DNA from: Flavobacteriales bacterium
GTDB taxonomy: Bacteria > Bacteroidota > Bacteroidia > Flavobacteriales_D > Crocinitomicaceae
NCBI GenBank assembly: GCA_947460825.1
Contig: CANHHA010000015.1
Coordinates: forward strand, 1-58,472
Length of the DNA stretch: 58,472 nucleotides
Reading direction: 5' to 3'
Shown here piece by piece: positions 35,746 to 43,335 of this stretch (within the stretch, counting starts at the first letter, position 1; each line of letters begins with the position of its first letter). The notes under the pieces are model-generated. The model did not search any database, had not been told where the DNA came from, and saw only the letters and a program-made list of their open reading frames with translations. A program made the position numbers and the translations under genes.

Positions 35746-37146
35746 CTAATCTTTAATACACCGTACCGAAAATCCATCGTACCTATTTACTGAATAACTA
35801 CCTAAAGAATTACTTTGGTTGCTAATTTTTACCGCAACTGAATTTTCTTTTCCATAAGGGGTAGAACTCCAAAAATAAGTTACTTGCTCATTGGATGTAC
35901 CATCCCGCCTTACGATTGGATGAAGTCCTATAAATTCAACTTGCATATATACTCTTTTGCCCGAAGGAACAACATTAAAACCCAAAAAGTTTATACCATT
36001 TCCATTAAACACCCTGCTACCCAATTTCCCATCCCCCCCACAAAATTGGCACGTGGTTTTTTGCTGATCAGATAAATACAAACATTTTCTACAATATATT
36101 GCCCGTTTATAGGAATCCCAACCTGTTTCTGACTTCAACAATACTCCATCTGGATAATCACTCAAGTACTCTGACAATTCATCCCACTCATCGCTTGATG
36201 GGATATGATATCCCGTTGGCGCTAAACCTCTGGGATCAACTACTGCATACCAATTATATAACTTACCCGTTCGAACATCGTTTAATGAATCATTATCATA
36301 GTAACACCAAGCAGGTTGTTCTAAACGTATTGCCTCATCCCATTCTTTTGATGATTTCGCTTCGTGAATTATATCCCCGTTATTAAATCGACTTCTATTT
36401 ATATTATCACACAACCAAACCTGATTACCAATAATATTCACATGGTATGATGATCCATCCATCGAATCAATATATTCCTTCTCATTTACAACCTTCAATT
36501 TTGATAAATCCCAAGATTCCACATTATAGTCCTTGAAATCCTCAATACATCGAACTGGAATACCAAATGATTTATCTGCTAATGCAAACAATGTTTTACG
36601 TTTTTTAAAATCAATAACCTCTACCCATCCATGTTTTTTACTTGCTTCATTAGATGACCACCAAAAAATAAACCGTTCCTCTTTACCAAATTTCTTGGTT
36701 CGAGTACCATTGGGACTTGCATTAAACTCTGTATTTAAAGTCTGGTTATTATTAAAATACAAATTTACAGCTTCAGAATAACCACCTAAACTATCAATCA
36801 ATCTATCCCAATCCTGATTAGTGGGTATATGCCAACCCAATGGAGCTAAACCTCTTACGTCATTAACAGCAAACCAATTGTACAATTTACCGTGAATTTG
36901 ACCATTAATTGAGTCATTTTCAAAGTAACACCAGGCGGGCTGCCCATTCTCAAATGCTGTCGCCCATTCCTTGTCGGTTTTAACCTCCGGGATAATATCC
37001 CCATTACGAAAACGTGAGACATTGAGATTCTCGCGCATCCAATTGTCGCCACCAATATTTACTTTTTTGTAATTAGTCTGACCAACAAGAGTTGATGTAA
37101 GAACAAAATAAAAAATCAATGTAATTTGAAAAACTATCTTTTTCAT
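35746..37146 (-). CDS. exported protein with two FISUMP domains
   Basis: 466 residues from the ATG at 37146 (MKKIVFQITLIFYFVLTSTL is the signal peptide; the in-frame start at 37194 is less likely). Two FISUMP domains follow one another. The first has GGDNWMRENLNVSRFRNGDI, LGWHIPTNQDWDRL and GIPVRCIED; the second has NQVWLCDNINRSRFNNGDII, GYHIPSSDEWDEL and GFSVRCIKD. A CxxC...CxxC insertion (CRKCLYLSDQQKTTCQFCGG) sits inside the second. These lectin-like domains are typical of exported Bacteroidota proteins; ligand unknown. Confidence 0.8.
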   Translation of the reverse strand: MKKIVFQITLIFYFVLTSTLVGQTNYKKVNIGGDNWMRENLNVSRFRNGDIIPEVKTDKEWATAFENGQPAWCYFENDSINGQIHGKLYNWFAVNDVRGLAPLGWHIPTNQDWDRLIDSLGGYSEAVNLYFNNNQTLNTEFNASPNGTRTKKFGKEERFIFWWSSNEASKKHGWVEVIDFKKRKTLFALADKSFGIPVRCIEDFKDYNVESWDLSKLKVVNEKEYIDSMDGSSYHVNIIGNQVWLCDNINRSRFNNGDIIHEAKSSKEWDEAIRLEQPAWCYYDNDSLNDVRTGKLYNWYAVVDPRGLAPTGYHIPSSDEWDELSEYLSDYPDGVLLKSETGWDSYKRAIYCRKCLYLSDQQKTTCQFCGGDGKLGSRVFNGNGINFLGFNVVPSGKRVYMQVEFIGLHPIVRRDGTSNEQVTYFWSSTPYGKENSVAVKISNQSNSLGSYSVNRYDGFSVRCIKD

Positions 37147-37251
37147 TTCTAAATAATATTTGTATTTATTCATACAAAGTAACGAAAAAATCAACTCCTT
37201 ACTTGCTTTCCAATTTTCATTTTAATATATTTAAAGTAAGCACCTTAATTT

Positions 37252-37530
37252 ATGAGTCAAAACAACGAGCAGGCTATGGACTTGTACGACCACGTATACA
37301 CCTATTTACACGAAACCTGGGATCCCATTGGCGTTAAGGCCTTTGGAGAAAACGGAGAATATGCTTCCTATACCGATGATATTGTATTAATGATTATTCG
37401 TAAGGTCAGCATAAACCAATTGGCAAACCACCTACAAAAACTGGTAGAAGAAACCATGGGCCTTGAATGGTACCCACGAAATTTTCACGTAGAAAGTGCG
37501 TATGATTTGTTGGTCCTGAGGGGGAAGTGA
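37252..37530 (+). CDS. small hypothetical protein (DUF1871-like)
   Basis: 92 residues. The arrangement LHETWDPIGV near 34-43, then YTDDIVLMI and a helical ANHLQKLVEETMG, resembles small DUF1871-type proteins of unknown function. The resemblance is weak. No signal peptide or membrane segment is present. Confidence 0.45.
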   Translation: MSQNNEQAMDLYDHVYTYLHETWDPIGVKAFGENGEYASYTDDIVLMIIRKVSINQLANHLQKLVEETMGLEWYPRNFHVESAYDLLVLRGK

Positions 37531-37691
37531 ACTTATTTGATTAAATAACTTTTATAATGAATCCCCAGTTATCGGAATAAACCTAAATTATCGAACTAAC
37601 TAATTTATATAATTCCAACAGCTGCTTTTTCTTTATTAATTAAATAGTTTCTTTATTCTGGAAATAATTTTTTAACTCACTATTTAGATAT

Positions 37692-38126
37692 ATGACAACA
37701 ACTCAAGACGTACTAAACAACCTAGAACCATACAAAGGAATGCATGGCCTTTACATAATTACACCAAAGAATCCCAATGTGTTAAAAGAGATTTGCCTTA
37801 AGCTGAATTACACGTTCAAAAGTGAAATCGCCTATGTTGGCAAAGGCGCTAAAACGAAAAGTAGCGATTTAAGAAATAGAGCCAAGCAAGAAATGGGGTG
37901 GTCTAACTTTGAAGGAGCCACCTTTGTAAGAAAAATGGGCATTTTCTTGGGATTTGACATAACAGACAAAACCAATGCACAATTAAAGGAACAAACAAGA
38001 AAATTCATTTGCGATAACTTCAATATTCAATGCATTGAACATCCTTTAGAAGACGATTTATTATTTCATGAAAAGCAACTTATCCAAAAATTACAACCCT
38101 GTTTGAATGATAAGAAAAACAAGTAA
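37692..38126 (+). CDS. GIY-YIG-like nuclease-fold protein
   Basis: 144 residues. GMHGLYIITP near the start, IAYVGKGAKTKSSDLRNRAK in the middle and a late glutamate-containing helix EKQLIQKLQPCLN match the order of GIY-YIG nuclease elements (two Tyr strands, an Arg, and E...P.LN). The first strand has GLY and the second YVG. It is the last gene before the integrase, and GIY-YIG nucleases are common near element ends. Activity is uncertain. Confidence 0.5.
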   Translation: MTTTQDVLNNLEPYKGMHGLYIITPKNPNVLKEICLKLNYTFKSEIAYVGKGAKTKSSDLRNRAKQEMGWSNFEGATFVRKMGIFLGFDITDKTNAQLKEQTRKFICDNFNIQCIEHPLEDDLLFHEKQLIQKLQPCLNDKKNK

Positions 38127-38212
38127 TCACGTTTGTTTTTTTTTCCAAACCAAATTATCGCAAGAAATAATAAAGTTATATCCAAAAATAAGAAATACCC
38201 CTACCCTTCCAA

Positions 38213-38301
38213 TTCAAGCTAACTTCAATCCAACTTCAAGCTAACTTAAGGTTAGATTTATGTGGATTAAATCCAACGTTATCCTGACTTCAAGTTAACT
38301 T
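38213..38301. repeat. three iteron-like 13-mers before integrase 3' end
   Basis: TTCAAGCTAACTT at 38213-38225 and 38235-38247, and TTCAAGTTAACTT at 38289-38301, all in the same orientation. They lie within 135 bases of the integrase stop codon, inside the island. They could be protein-binding sites for excision or mobilization. Confidence 0.5.
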
Positions 38302-38346
38302 ATTTTACCTGCTTTTCTATTACCGGGAGCTACAGGCCGTTTATTT

Positions 38347-39597
38347 TTAAAAATAAGAAGCGTAAGTACGCGCAGTTAATTCCGCATCCAACTTTAGGTA
38401 CTTCAAGAAATTCCGCTCCGATTTATGTCCACTGAATTTCATGATGGCTTGGGCAGGCATTCCCTTCAGAAATTTTAGGGTACAGAAGGTGCGCCGGCAG
38501 GTGTGGGAAGAAACCTCTTCGTACTTTTTCTTGATGACCAAAATGGTTTCTCCGGCAACTTCTCGATAGAACTTGATGTCGTCGGTCATATTCGCTTCGC
38601 AACATAATTCACGAATGGTGGCGTTAAAACGCGTGACTTGATTTTTGTCGTAGGTAGGTAAAATTCCATTGTAGGATTCCAAGATGGTTTTGAAGCGTTC
38701 GCTCAATGGTATGATCAATTTCTTTACCCCAGAATTTTTCGTTTTCTTGGGAATAATATGCAATTCGTTGTTCCGTATATCGTGTTCTGAAATTCGGATG
38801 AAATCCGAGAATCGCAAACCCGATTCACAACCCACTAAAAATAAATCACGAACCTTCTTCGCATGAGGATCCGTGACGTCGAGTTTTTCCAAAAGCAGCA
38901 AATCTTCCTCGGTAAGGTAAATCTTATCGACGTCCTCTGAAATTGAAGGAAAACACTTCAAACTAAACCGATTGACTATTCCTTTTTCGAAACACCAATT
39001 CAGGAATGCTTTCAAGGCCTTATTCGATTTACCAATGGTATTGGGCAACAACCCCGGAAATCCTTCAGCATTTGGAGCAATAAAACTTAAGTAGTTCATC
39101 CACTCCAGCGAAAAATTAGCTGAATCACTCGCAATCAAAGCGAACGATAAGGGCGTGCCAAAGATTTCCTGGACCTTCAATAAATGCTTTCTCAAACTGT
39201 TATTGTACTCACGAATATCAACGGAGGTTCTTCGTTTTTCTTCAAGAAAATCCTCAAAATGATCCCACAACTTCTTATCCTTCTTGTTTTTTACAGGGAC
39301 CTGCCGTTGTTTGATGAAATCGGATTTTATGCGCTGCGGGGACGGATAGAAATCATCGTCACGGTACCGCTTCATCAATGAGTTCAAAACCGCTTCCATG
39401 GCGGTTAAGCGATCATTTATTTCGTTTGCTTTTTCAAATTCTATGGTTACTTTTACACGCTGTTTGCGGTCCATCCAAAATTTTGGCGGAACGGAGCAGC
39501 CCGTGGAAATTTTTACGCGCGTATTTTCATAGTAAACTGTCATCAATATAGACGTTGCCTGTATTGACTTTTTATCTCTTAAATGGAACCGAATCAT
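38347..39597 (-). CDS. tyrosine integrase of the island
   Basis: 416 residues from the ATG at 39597; an in-frame TTG at 39615 would lie inside the promoter box. The protein has the layout of Bacteroidota phage-integrase-like enzymes: an arm-binding N-terminus (about 1-95), a SAM-like core-binding domain (about 105-210) and a catalytic domain with SGLRFSDF (R262), SSHTCRRTF (H365, R368), GHKSERNFLKYL (H391) and nucleophile Y400. All catalytic residues are present. It would recombine the 13-bp tRNA-Asp repeat. An exact -7 box (TATCTTTG, minus strand, 39613-39620) lies 16 bases upstream, and the arm repeats sit directly behind it. Confidence 0.93.
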   Translation of the reverse strand: MIRFHLRDKKSIQATSILMTVYYENTRVKISTGCSVPPKFWMDRKQRVKVTIEFEKANEINDRLTAMEAVLNSLMKRYRDDDFYPSPQRIKSDFIKQRQVPVKNKKDKKLWDHFEDFLEEKRRTSVDIREYNNSLRKHLLKVQEIFGTPLSFALIASDSANFSLEWMNYLSFIAPNAEGFPGLLPNTIGKSNKALKAFLNWCFEKGIVNRFSLKCFPSISEDVDKIYLTEEDLLLLEKLDVTDPHAKKVRDLFLVGCESGLRFSDFIRISEHDIRNNELHIIPKKTKNSGVKKLIIPLSERFKTILESYNGILPTYDKNQVTRFNATIRELCCEANMTDDIKFYREVAGETILVIKKKYEEVSSHTCRRTFCTLKFLKGMPAQAIMKFSGHKSERNFLKYLKLDAELTARTYASYF

Positions 39598-39612
39598 GTT
39601 GATAACTTTAGT

Positions 39613-39620
39613 CAAAGATA
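39613..39620 (-). promoter_or_regulatory. integrase -7 box TATCTTTG
   Basis: Exact TAnnTTTG match on the minus strand just upstream of the integrase ATG. The tandem repeats at 39629-39652 occupy the region where the -33 element would lie, so an arm-binding protein there would also regulate integrase expression. Confidence 0.6.
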
Positions 39621-39628
39621 CAATAAAG

Positions 39629-39652
39629 CGTGGACGGATTCGTGGACGGATT
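39629..39652. repeat. right-end arm-type tandem repeat
   Basis: Two exact tandem copies of the 12-mer cgtggacggatt. The same core occurs twice near the left end (192-214). Confidence 0.75.
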
Positions 39653-39781
39653 ATGTTGATTTAGGTTGTTTTTCAACAAAGAAAAAAGTAGTAATATTAG
39701 GCTTAACTATCTGTATTTCAATAAAATATAAGCAAACTTAGAACAACTTCGGAAACCCTTGAAAACACTAGAATGGCCGAA

Positions 39782-39794
39782 CCGTCCAGACCGC
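39782..39794. repeat. attR-like direct repeat
   Basis: Exact copy of the tRNA-Asp 3' end (ccgtccagaccgc, as at 115-127). It marks the right boundary of the island; sequence to its right is the original downstream flank of the tRNA or an older insertion. Confidence 0.8.
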
Positions 39795-39815
39795 AAAACG
39801 CTTCGTTAACGACAC

Positions 39816-39885
39816 GTCCTATATGGCTGTAGGAAATAGAAAACCCTAGGAAGTATCAAGTTTCTTAGGGTTTTTGCTTTTTGGG
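39816..39885 (+). ncRNA. putative small RNA / hairpin-terminator unit, right copy
   Basis: 27 bases (39816-39842) identical to 366-392, including the 7-bp hairpin, then a terminator stem aaaccctaggaa (39841-39852) with ttcttagggttt (39862-39873) and a T-rich tail. The loop start gtatcaa is conserved while the stem bases differ from the left copy. Confidence 0.4.
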
Positions 39886-40050
39886 GGATTTTTGTTTTTC
39901 GAGAAACACAGTTCTTTTGGCCTTTTCTTCTTTTATTACTCTCCTATTAAAAATCCTGCAGAAGTTTATAATCCTGACAAGCTCCGCTTCGTCTGGGATC
40001 AAGTTTCTTAGGGTTTTTGCTTTTTCCACTCACCCTCCGCCTAGGCGGAG

Positions 40051-40117
40051 ATACGTCCTGCGGACTACTTTCACCTTCACTAAAGTTTCGGTGGAAACTC
40101 AGGGACCTTTGCACCCA
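40051..40117 (-). repeat. palindromic intergenic repeat P, copy 1 (long form)
   Basis: Read on the minus strand it gives tgggtgcaaaggtccctgag, a 27-base internal stem-loop, then agtccgcaggacgtat. It matches 48476-48564 (long form) and, without the insert, 42352-42404 and 49522-49581. Confidence 0.8.
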
Positions 40118-40239
40118 TAGAAATTCGTCACCCTCCTCTATCCTCCCTCCAGGGAGGAAGTGTTTCCCTCCTTGAGGAGGGATTAAGGGAGGTGACTTTG
40201 ATAACTATCAGCCTAATTATAGTCGCTCACTTCCGCGAT

Positions 40240-40290
40240 GAAACCAAAGCATCTAAGATTTACCACCGAATCCTGGCGATGGTGATTGCT
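40240..40290 (+). repeat. intergenic repeat Q, copy 1
   Basis: Shares GAAAC..., CATCTAAGATTT and GAATCCTGGCG...GGTGATTGC with 42214-42264. It leads into repeat R. Confidence 0.65.
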
Positions 40291-40300
40291 ATAAATCCCT

Positions 40301-40536
40301 TGCCTTTGGTGCATGTTTAAGGTAGAAGCACAGCGAACTGAAAGCTGGGCTCTTACTGACCGAGGTACGAGCGTCAGTAAACCGTGAGGAAGCCTTCGCC
40401 GCGGCGAAGGATCACCGAAACGGTCAGTTTTCAGGAGTGGAGCGCCGTTCCTTAAACCCTGCACCGAGCTTTTTGCTACTTTTTTTCGGGGAAAAAGTAG
40501 AGGAAAAAAAATTCTTGCCTTTCTTTTGTCTTGATA
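40301..40536 (+). repeat. long imperfect palindromic repeat R, copy 1
   Basis: About 235 bp, matching 48040-48244 apart from a 29-base insertion. It begins tgcctttggtgcatgtttaa. Internal inverted pairs (CTGAAA...TTTCAG around a GC-rich centre, and AAGGTA...TTCCTTAAAC) would fold into a long stem. Fragments of it recur at 40768 and 48448. It is non-coding; short open frames in it are artefacts. In 39886-40950 I see repeats only, no gene. Confidence 0.75.
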
Positions 40537-40584
40537 TTTCGATTAACTCAATACAAGTACAAGGGATACCCCTACTTTTCCACG

Positions 40585-40658
40585 TACCCTTCGATATGAT
40601 TCGACCCTTCGATAAACTCAGGGGAGTCCAGCTCATCACTAGCTACTCAGGGTCCGTG
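40585..40658 (+). repeat. intergenic repeat S, copy 1
   Basis: acccttcgatatgattcgac through ctcagggtccgtg; matches 42115-42187 with a few differences. Confidence 0.7.
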
Positions 40659-40929
40659 GAACAGCAAAAAATCTCCGCGACAGGTTTTATACGCCGCGAT
40701 TTAATACATTCGACCATACTTCTATTTAACACCGAAGTTTGACGAAGTTGATTGCATTGAACTCATTGCCTTTGGTGCATGTTTAAGTTACAAGTAAAGC
40801 GAAACATAAGTCGTTTCCCAGTGCATTTTAGGTTTCAGTTGACGCTTGCTGAAAAAGCAGAACTGGTCGCAAATTGCGACCGCCCGGCGGACTCAGGGCC
40901 CGATGCACCCAATAAAAATACATTTGCGT

Positions 40930-40947
40930 AAAAAGTTATACCTTTAA
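40930..40947 (+). promoter_or_regulatory. -7-like box shared with McrBC promoter
   Basis: Exact copy of the 18 bases at 4842-4859, containing TACCTTTA. It precedes a 27-codon frame and the RhuM-Fic gene. Confidence 0.4.
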
Positions 40948-40951
40948 CCCT

Positions 40952-41035
40952 ATGAGTGAATTTCGTGAATTAATGGCTGCATCAGCTATGCATAACAACT
41001 TGGGTTCCTCATCCGTTATTTATACCACAAGATAG
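40952..41035 (+). CDS. very small open frame before RhuM-Fic gene
   Basis: 27 codons beginning MSEFRELMAASAMHNN, five bases after a promoter-like box and ending 15 bases before the Fic gene. It could be a leader peptide, a truncated antitoxin or chance. No homologue is recognised. Confidence 0.25.
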   Translation: MSEFRELMAASAMHNNLGSSSVIYTTR

Positions 41036-41050
41036 AAGTATATCGATACA

Positions 41051-42073
41051 ATGCTTGTTGAAAAAAGTGAAATAGTAGTTTTTAAACCCATACATGGTAA
41101 TACCGAATTTCAATTGGTACTGGATGGGAACGCTGAGACCATTTGGTTAACGGAACAGCAACTCATGGAACTTTTTGGTAAATCTCGCAGAACCATTGGT
41201 GAGCATATCCGAAATATTTATACCGAGGGAGAACTGGAAAAAAATTCAACCTGGCGGGAATTCCGCCAAATTCAAAAGGAAGGGAGTCGGAAAGTAGGAC
41301 GAAAAGTCTCATTGTACAACTTGGATGTTGTAATATCTGTAGGATATCGTGTAAAATCAAATGTAGGAACGGAGTTTCGTAAATGGGCAACCGAAAAGCT
41401 CAAAGAATATTTGATTCGAGGTTACGTGATCAATCAACAGAGAATTGAACAACTTGGGCAAAATATCGAAGTATTAAAATCAGGTATTCGGATCTTAAGC
41501 CGGGTTATCGAGGAGAAATCAGAAGGTTTGGAGTTAGACTGGTTAGCGGAATTCTCGAAAGGATTAACGCTCTTGGACGATTACGACAATGAAAATCTAG
41601 ATAAGAACGGTTTAACCGATTCGAACATAGAATACCCTAAGCTCAATGTGTATTATGAGTTGATCGAATCTATGAAAACAGAATTCAATTCATCGGTCTT
41701 CGGAATGGAAAAAGATAAAGGATTTGAAAGTGCCATTCGTCAAATCGAAAAGGGAATGGACCATCAAGATTTTTATCCTTCAGCAGAGGAGAAAGCAGCT
41801 GTTTTGCTGTATCTAATTACCAAGAACCACGCCTTTACCGACGGAAATAAACGTATTGCTGCGGCCTGTTTTCTCCTCTTTCTGAAAGCAAATAATTTAC
41901 TATATACTCCAAATGGCCACAAATCAATTAGCGATGATGCCTTGGCAGCGTTGACCCTATTCACAGCGGCAAGCAAACCGGAAGAAATGGAAACGGTTAT
42001 CAGATTGATTTTAAGTGTTTTAAATAGGTCGTTAATCAAAAATGGTAACGCTAGGGTTTCAATGCCTCAATAG
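41051..42073 (+). CDS. RhuM-family DNA-binding domain fused to Fic/Doc domain
   Basis: 340 residues. The N-terminal part (about 15-135) is of the RhuM type: IWLTEQQLMELFGKSRRTIG, REFRQIQKEGSRKVGRKVSL and YNLDVVISVGYRVKSNVGTE, a helix-turn-helix module often seen in phage- and virulence-linked proteins. The C-terminal part (about 195-330) is a Fic/Doc domain with HAFTDGNKR (260-268), close to the HxFx(D/E)GNxxR motif for transfer of AMP or phosphate onto proteins. No separate inhibitory antitoxin gene is evident; the 27-codon frame just upstream is the only candidate. P-type repeats lie on both sides of the gene. Confidence 0.85.
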   Translation: MLVEKSEIVVFKPIHGNTEFQLVLDGNAETIWLTEQQLMELFGKSRRTIGEHIRNIYTEGELEKNSTWREFRQIQKEGSRKVGRKVSLYNLDVVISVGYRVKSNVGTEFRKWATEKLKEYLIRGYVINQQRIEQLGQNIEVLKSGIRILSRVIEEKSEGLELDWLAEFSKGLTLLDDYDNENLDKNGLTDSNIEYPKLNVYYELIESMKTEFNSSVFGMEKDKGFESAIRQIEKGMDHQDFYPSAEEKAAVLLYLITKNHAFTDGNKRIAAACFLLFLKANNLLYTPNGHKSISDDALAALTLFTAASKPEEMETVIRLILSVLNRSLIKNGNARVSMPQ

Positions 42074-42114
42074 TACGTTATGAAAAATTCCCCGAAAATT
42101 TCGCCTATGGGTGC

Positions 42115-42187
42115 ACCCTTCGATATGATTCGACCCTTAGATAAACTCAGGGGAGTCAAGCTCATCACTAGCTGCTCAGTGTCCGTG
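42115..42187 (+). repeat. intergenic repeat S, copy 2
   Basis: Second copy of 40585-40658, downstream of the RhuM-Fic gene in the same orientation. Confidence 0.7.
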
Positions 42188-42213
42188 AAAAAGTAATGAA
42201 AATAAAACATATT

Positions 42214-42264
42214 GAAACTGGAACATCTAAGATTTGCCAACGAATCCTGGCGGAGGTGATTGCC
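42214..42264 (+). repeat. intergenic repeat Q, copy 2
   Basis: Second copy of 40240-40290. It is followed by a shortened form of the tgc(c/t)ttttggtgcatg segment. Confidence 0.65.
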
Positions 42265-42351
42265 GTAAAAGCTTCAAATGCTTTTGGTGCATGGAAAGCG
42301 GCCCTTCGACAAGCTCAGGGACCGCGTTAACTCAAAAAATAATTTACGTCA

Positions 42352-42404
42352 GGTGCGCCCTTCGATACGTCCTTCGGACTACTCAGGGACCTTTGCACCC
42401 AGAG
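42352..42404 (-). repeat. palindromic intergenic repeat P, copy 2 (short form)
   Basis: On the minus strand: cctctgggtgcaaaggtccc then tgagtagtccgaaggacgta and a ggtgc-type end. Same orientation as copy 1, so the RhuM-Fic gene lies between direct repeats. Confidence 0.8.
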
Positions 42405-42425
42405 GTTTTTTAAACTTTCCCCTGA

Positions 42426-42477
42426 CAGCTCGGGTCAAAAAGTTGTGGGTTTAAATCATTTTTTTGTTCTTTGCCAC
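42426..42477 (+). promoter_or_regulatory. promoter region related to the 52-bp element
   Basis: Aligns without gaps to 4676-4727 and 8761-8812, mainly at GACA, TC, GGTCA and GTTG. TTG (42445-42447), 20 bases, then GTTCTTTG (42468-42475) gives plausible -33 and -7 boxes 15 bases before the WYL regulator ATG at 42490. Confidence 0.5.
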
Positions 42478-42489
42478 AAACCCTACCCC

Positions 42490-43305
42490 ATGCTTAACCA
42501 ACATAAAATTTTACGGGTCCTGCAACTTATTAGCTACCTCCAAGAAGCTCCCCATAAAACCATTAACCAACTCGCTACCTTTCTCGACTCCACCGAACGT
42601 ACCGTGTATCGCTACCTCGACCTGCTCCGAGAATGCGGGTTTGATCTACATAAAGACCACAACCAGCGCTACTACATTGAACAGCAGCCTACCGATGGCA
42701 TATACTTTACGCCGGAAGAGGCGGAGCTCTTGAAATCGCTGGTGTTAAGTACCGGTAAATCTTCCAAACTGAAGGATTCCTTGCTCAGCAAAATCTATAT
42801 GGGTTCTGAACTTCCGATGGTGGCCACCCACCTGCTCCATGCCAAGAACGGGAAAGCCGTGGAACGCCTCACGAAGGCCATGATGAATAAAGAACAAGTG
42901 GTACTCAAAAAATACCAATCCATCAACTCCGAAAGCATCTCCGACCGCCTCGTGGAACCCTTTGGCTTCACCGAAAACTACCACACTGTGATGGCCTTTG
43001 AACCAAGTACCCAAAAAAATAAAACCTATAACATTGACCGCATTGGCTCGGTGGAATACACCGGAACGGTATTTAAACACGAAACACTCCATGAACAGCA
43101 AATTCCCGATGTGTTTGGCTTTGCCTTCTCCGGAAAAAAATACCCCCTGCGCCTGGAACTACCCTTTAAAGAATTTCTACTGCTCAAAGACCGCTACCCC
43201 CTTATTGCACCGTTTACGAACTACCACCCCAAACTCGACCGCTACGTACTCGAAGTAGAAGTAAACGACCTGAGGCCCGTGGAGGAGATGGTTTCACCTC
43301 GTTAA
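42490..43305 (+). CDS. HTH-WYL transcriptional regulator
   Basis: 271 residues from the ATG at 42490, just after the promoter-like element; an in-frame TTG at 42445 would overlap it. The N-terminal winged helix (about 1-60, INQLATFLDSTERTVYRYLD) is followed by a WYL-type domain (about 135-205; AFEPSTQKNKTYNIDRIGSV) and a C-terminal extension. It is followed after 30 bases by the HNH-HIT gene, so it probably regulates that gene and perhaps the convergent helicase and NUDIX genes. Confidence 0.8.
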   Translation: MLNQHKILRVLQLISYLQEAPHKTINQLATFLDSTERTVYRYLDLLRECGFDLHKDHNQRYYIEQQPTDGIYFTPEEAELLKSLVLSTGKSSKLKDSLLSKIYMGSELPMVATHLLHAKNGKAVERLTKAMMNKEQVVLKKYQSINSESISDRLVEPFGFTENYHTVMAFEPSTQKNKTYNIDRIGSVEYTGTVFKHETLHEQQIPDVFGFAFSGKKYPLRLELPFKEFLLLKDRYPLIAPFTNYHPKLDRYVLEVEVNDLRPVEEMVSPR

Positions 43306-43335
43306 CTTCATAAAAATGGTTACTTTTAAAATCTA

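Larger units (their letters stand above)
128..39794. mobile_element. tRNA-Asp-integrated genomic island with defence cargo
   Basis: The boundaries are set by the 13-bp direct repeat at the tRNA-Asp 3' end (115-127) and at 39782-39794. A tyrosine integrase gene lies about 185 bp inside the right boundary and is read inward. Pairs of 12-bp repeats containing GTGGACGG lie near both ends (192-214 and 39629-39652). A small helix-turn-helix gene near the left end (3459) could be an excisionase or regulator. Cargo includes AbiE, McrBC, type I restriction, a NERD protein, a HEPN-like protein and exported proteases. I saw no relaxase, coupling protein or type IV secretion gene, so self-transfer is unlikely; it may be mobilized by other elements. 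Confidence 0.8.

Noticed and set aside
38213..38301. CRISPR array (three short repeats)
   Set aside because: Only three 13-mers with unequal spacing (22 and 54 bases), and no cas genes in the window.
128..39794. Integrative conjugative element
   Set aside because: No relaxase, coupling protein, TraG/VirB4 or other transfer genes are recognisable in the interval.
39881..40742. Several short frames between the island and the RhuM-Fic gene
   Set aside because: They overlap repeat families P, Q, R and S on both strands and have no domain features.
41051..42073. HipA- or restriction-type role for the RhuM protein
   Set aside because: The C-terminal motif HAFTDGNKR is a clear Fic/Doc signature, which explains the protein without other assumptions.
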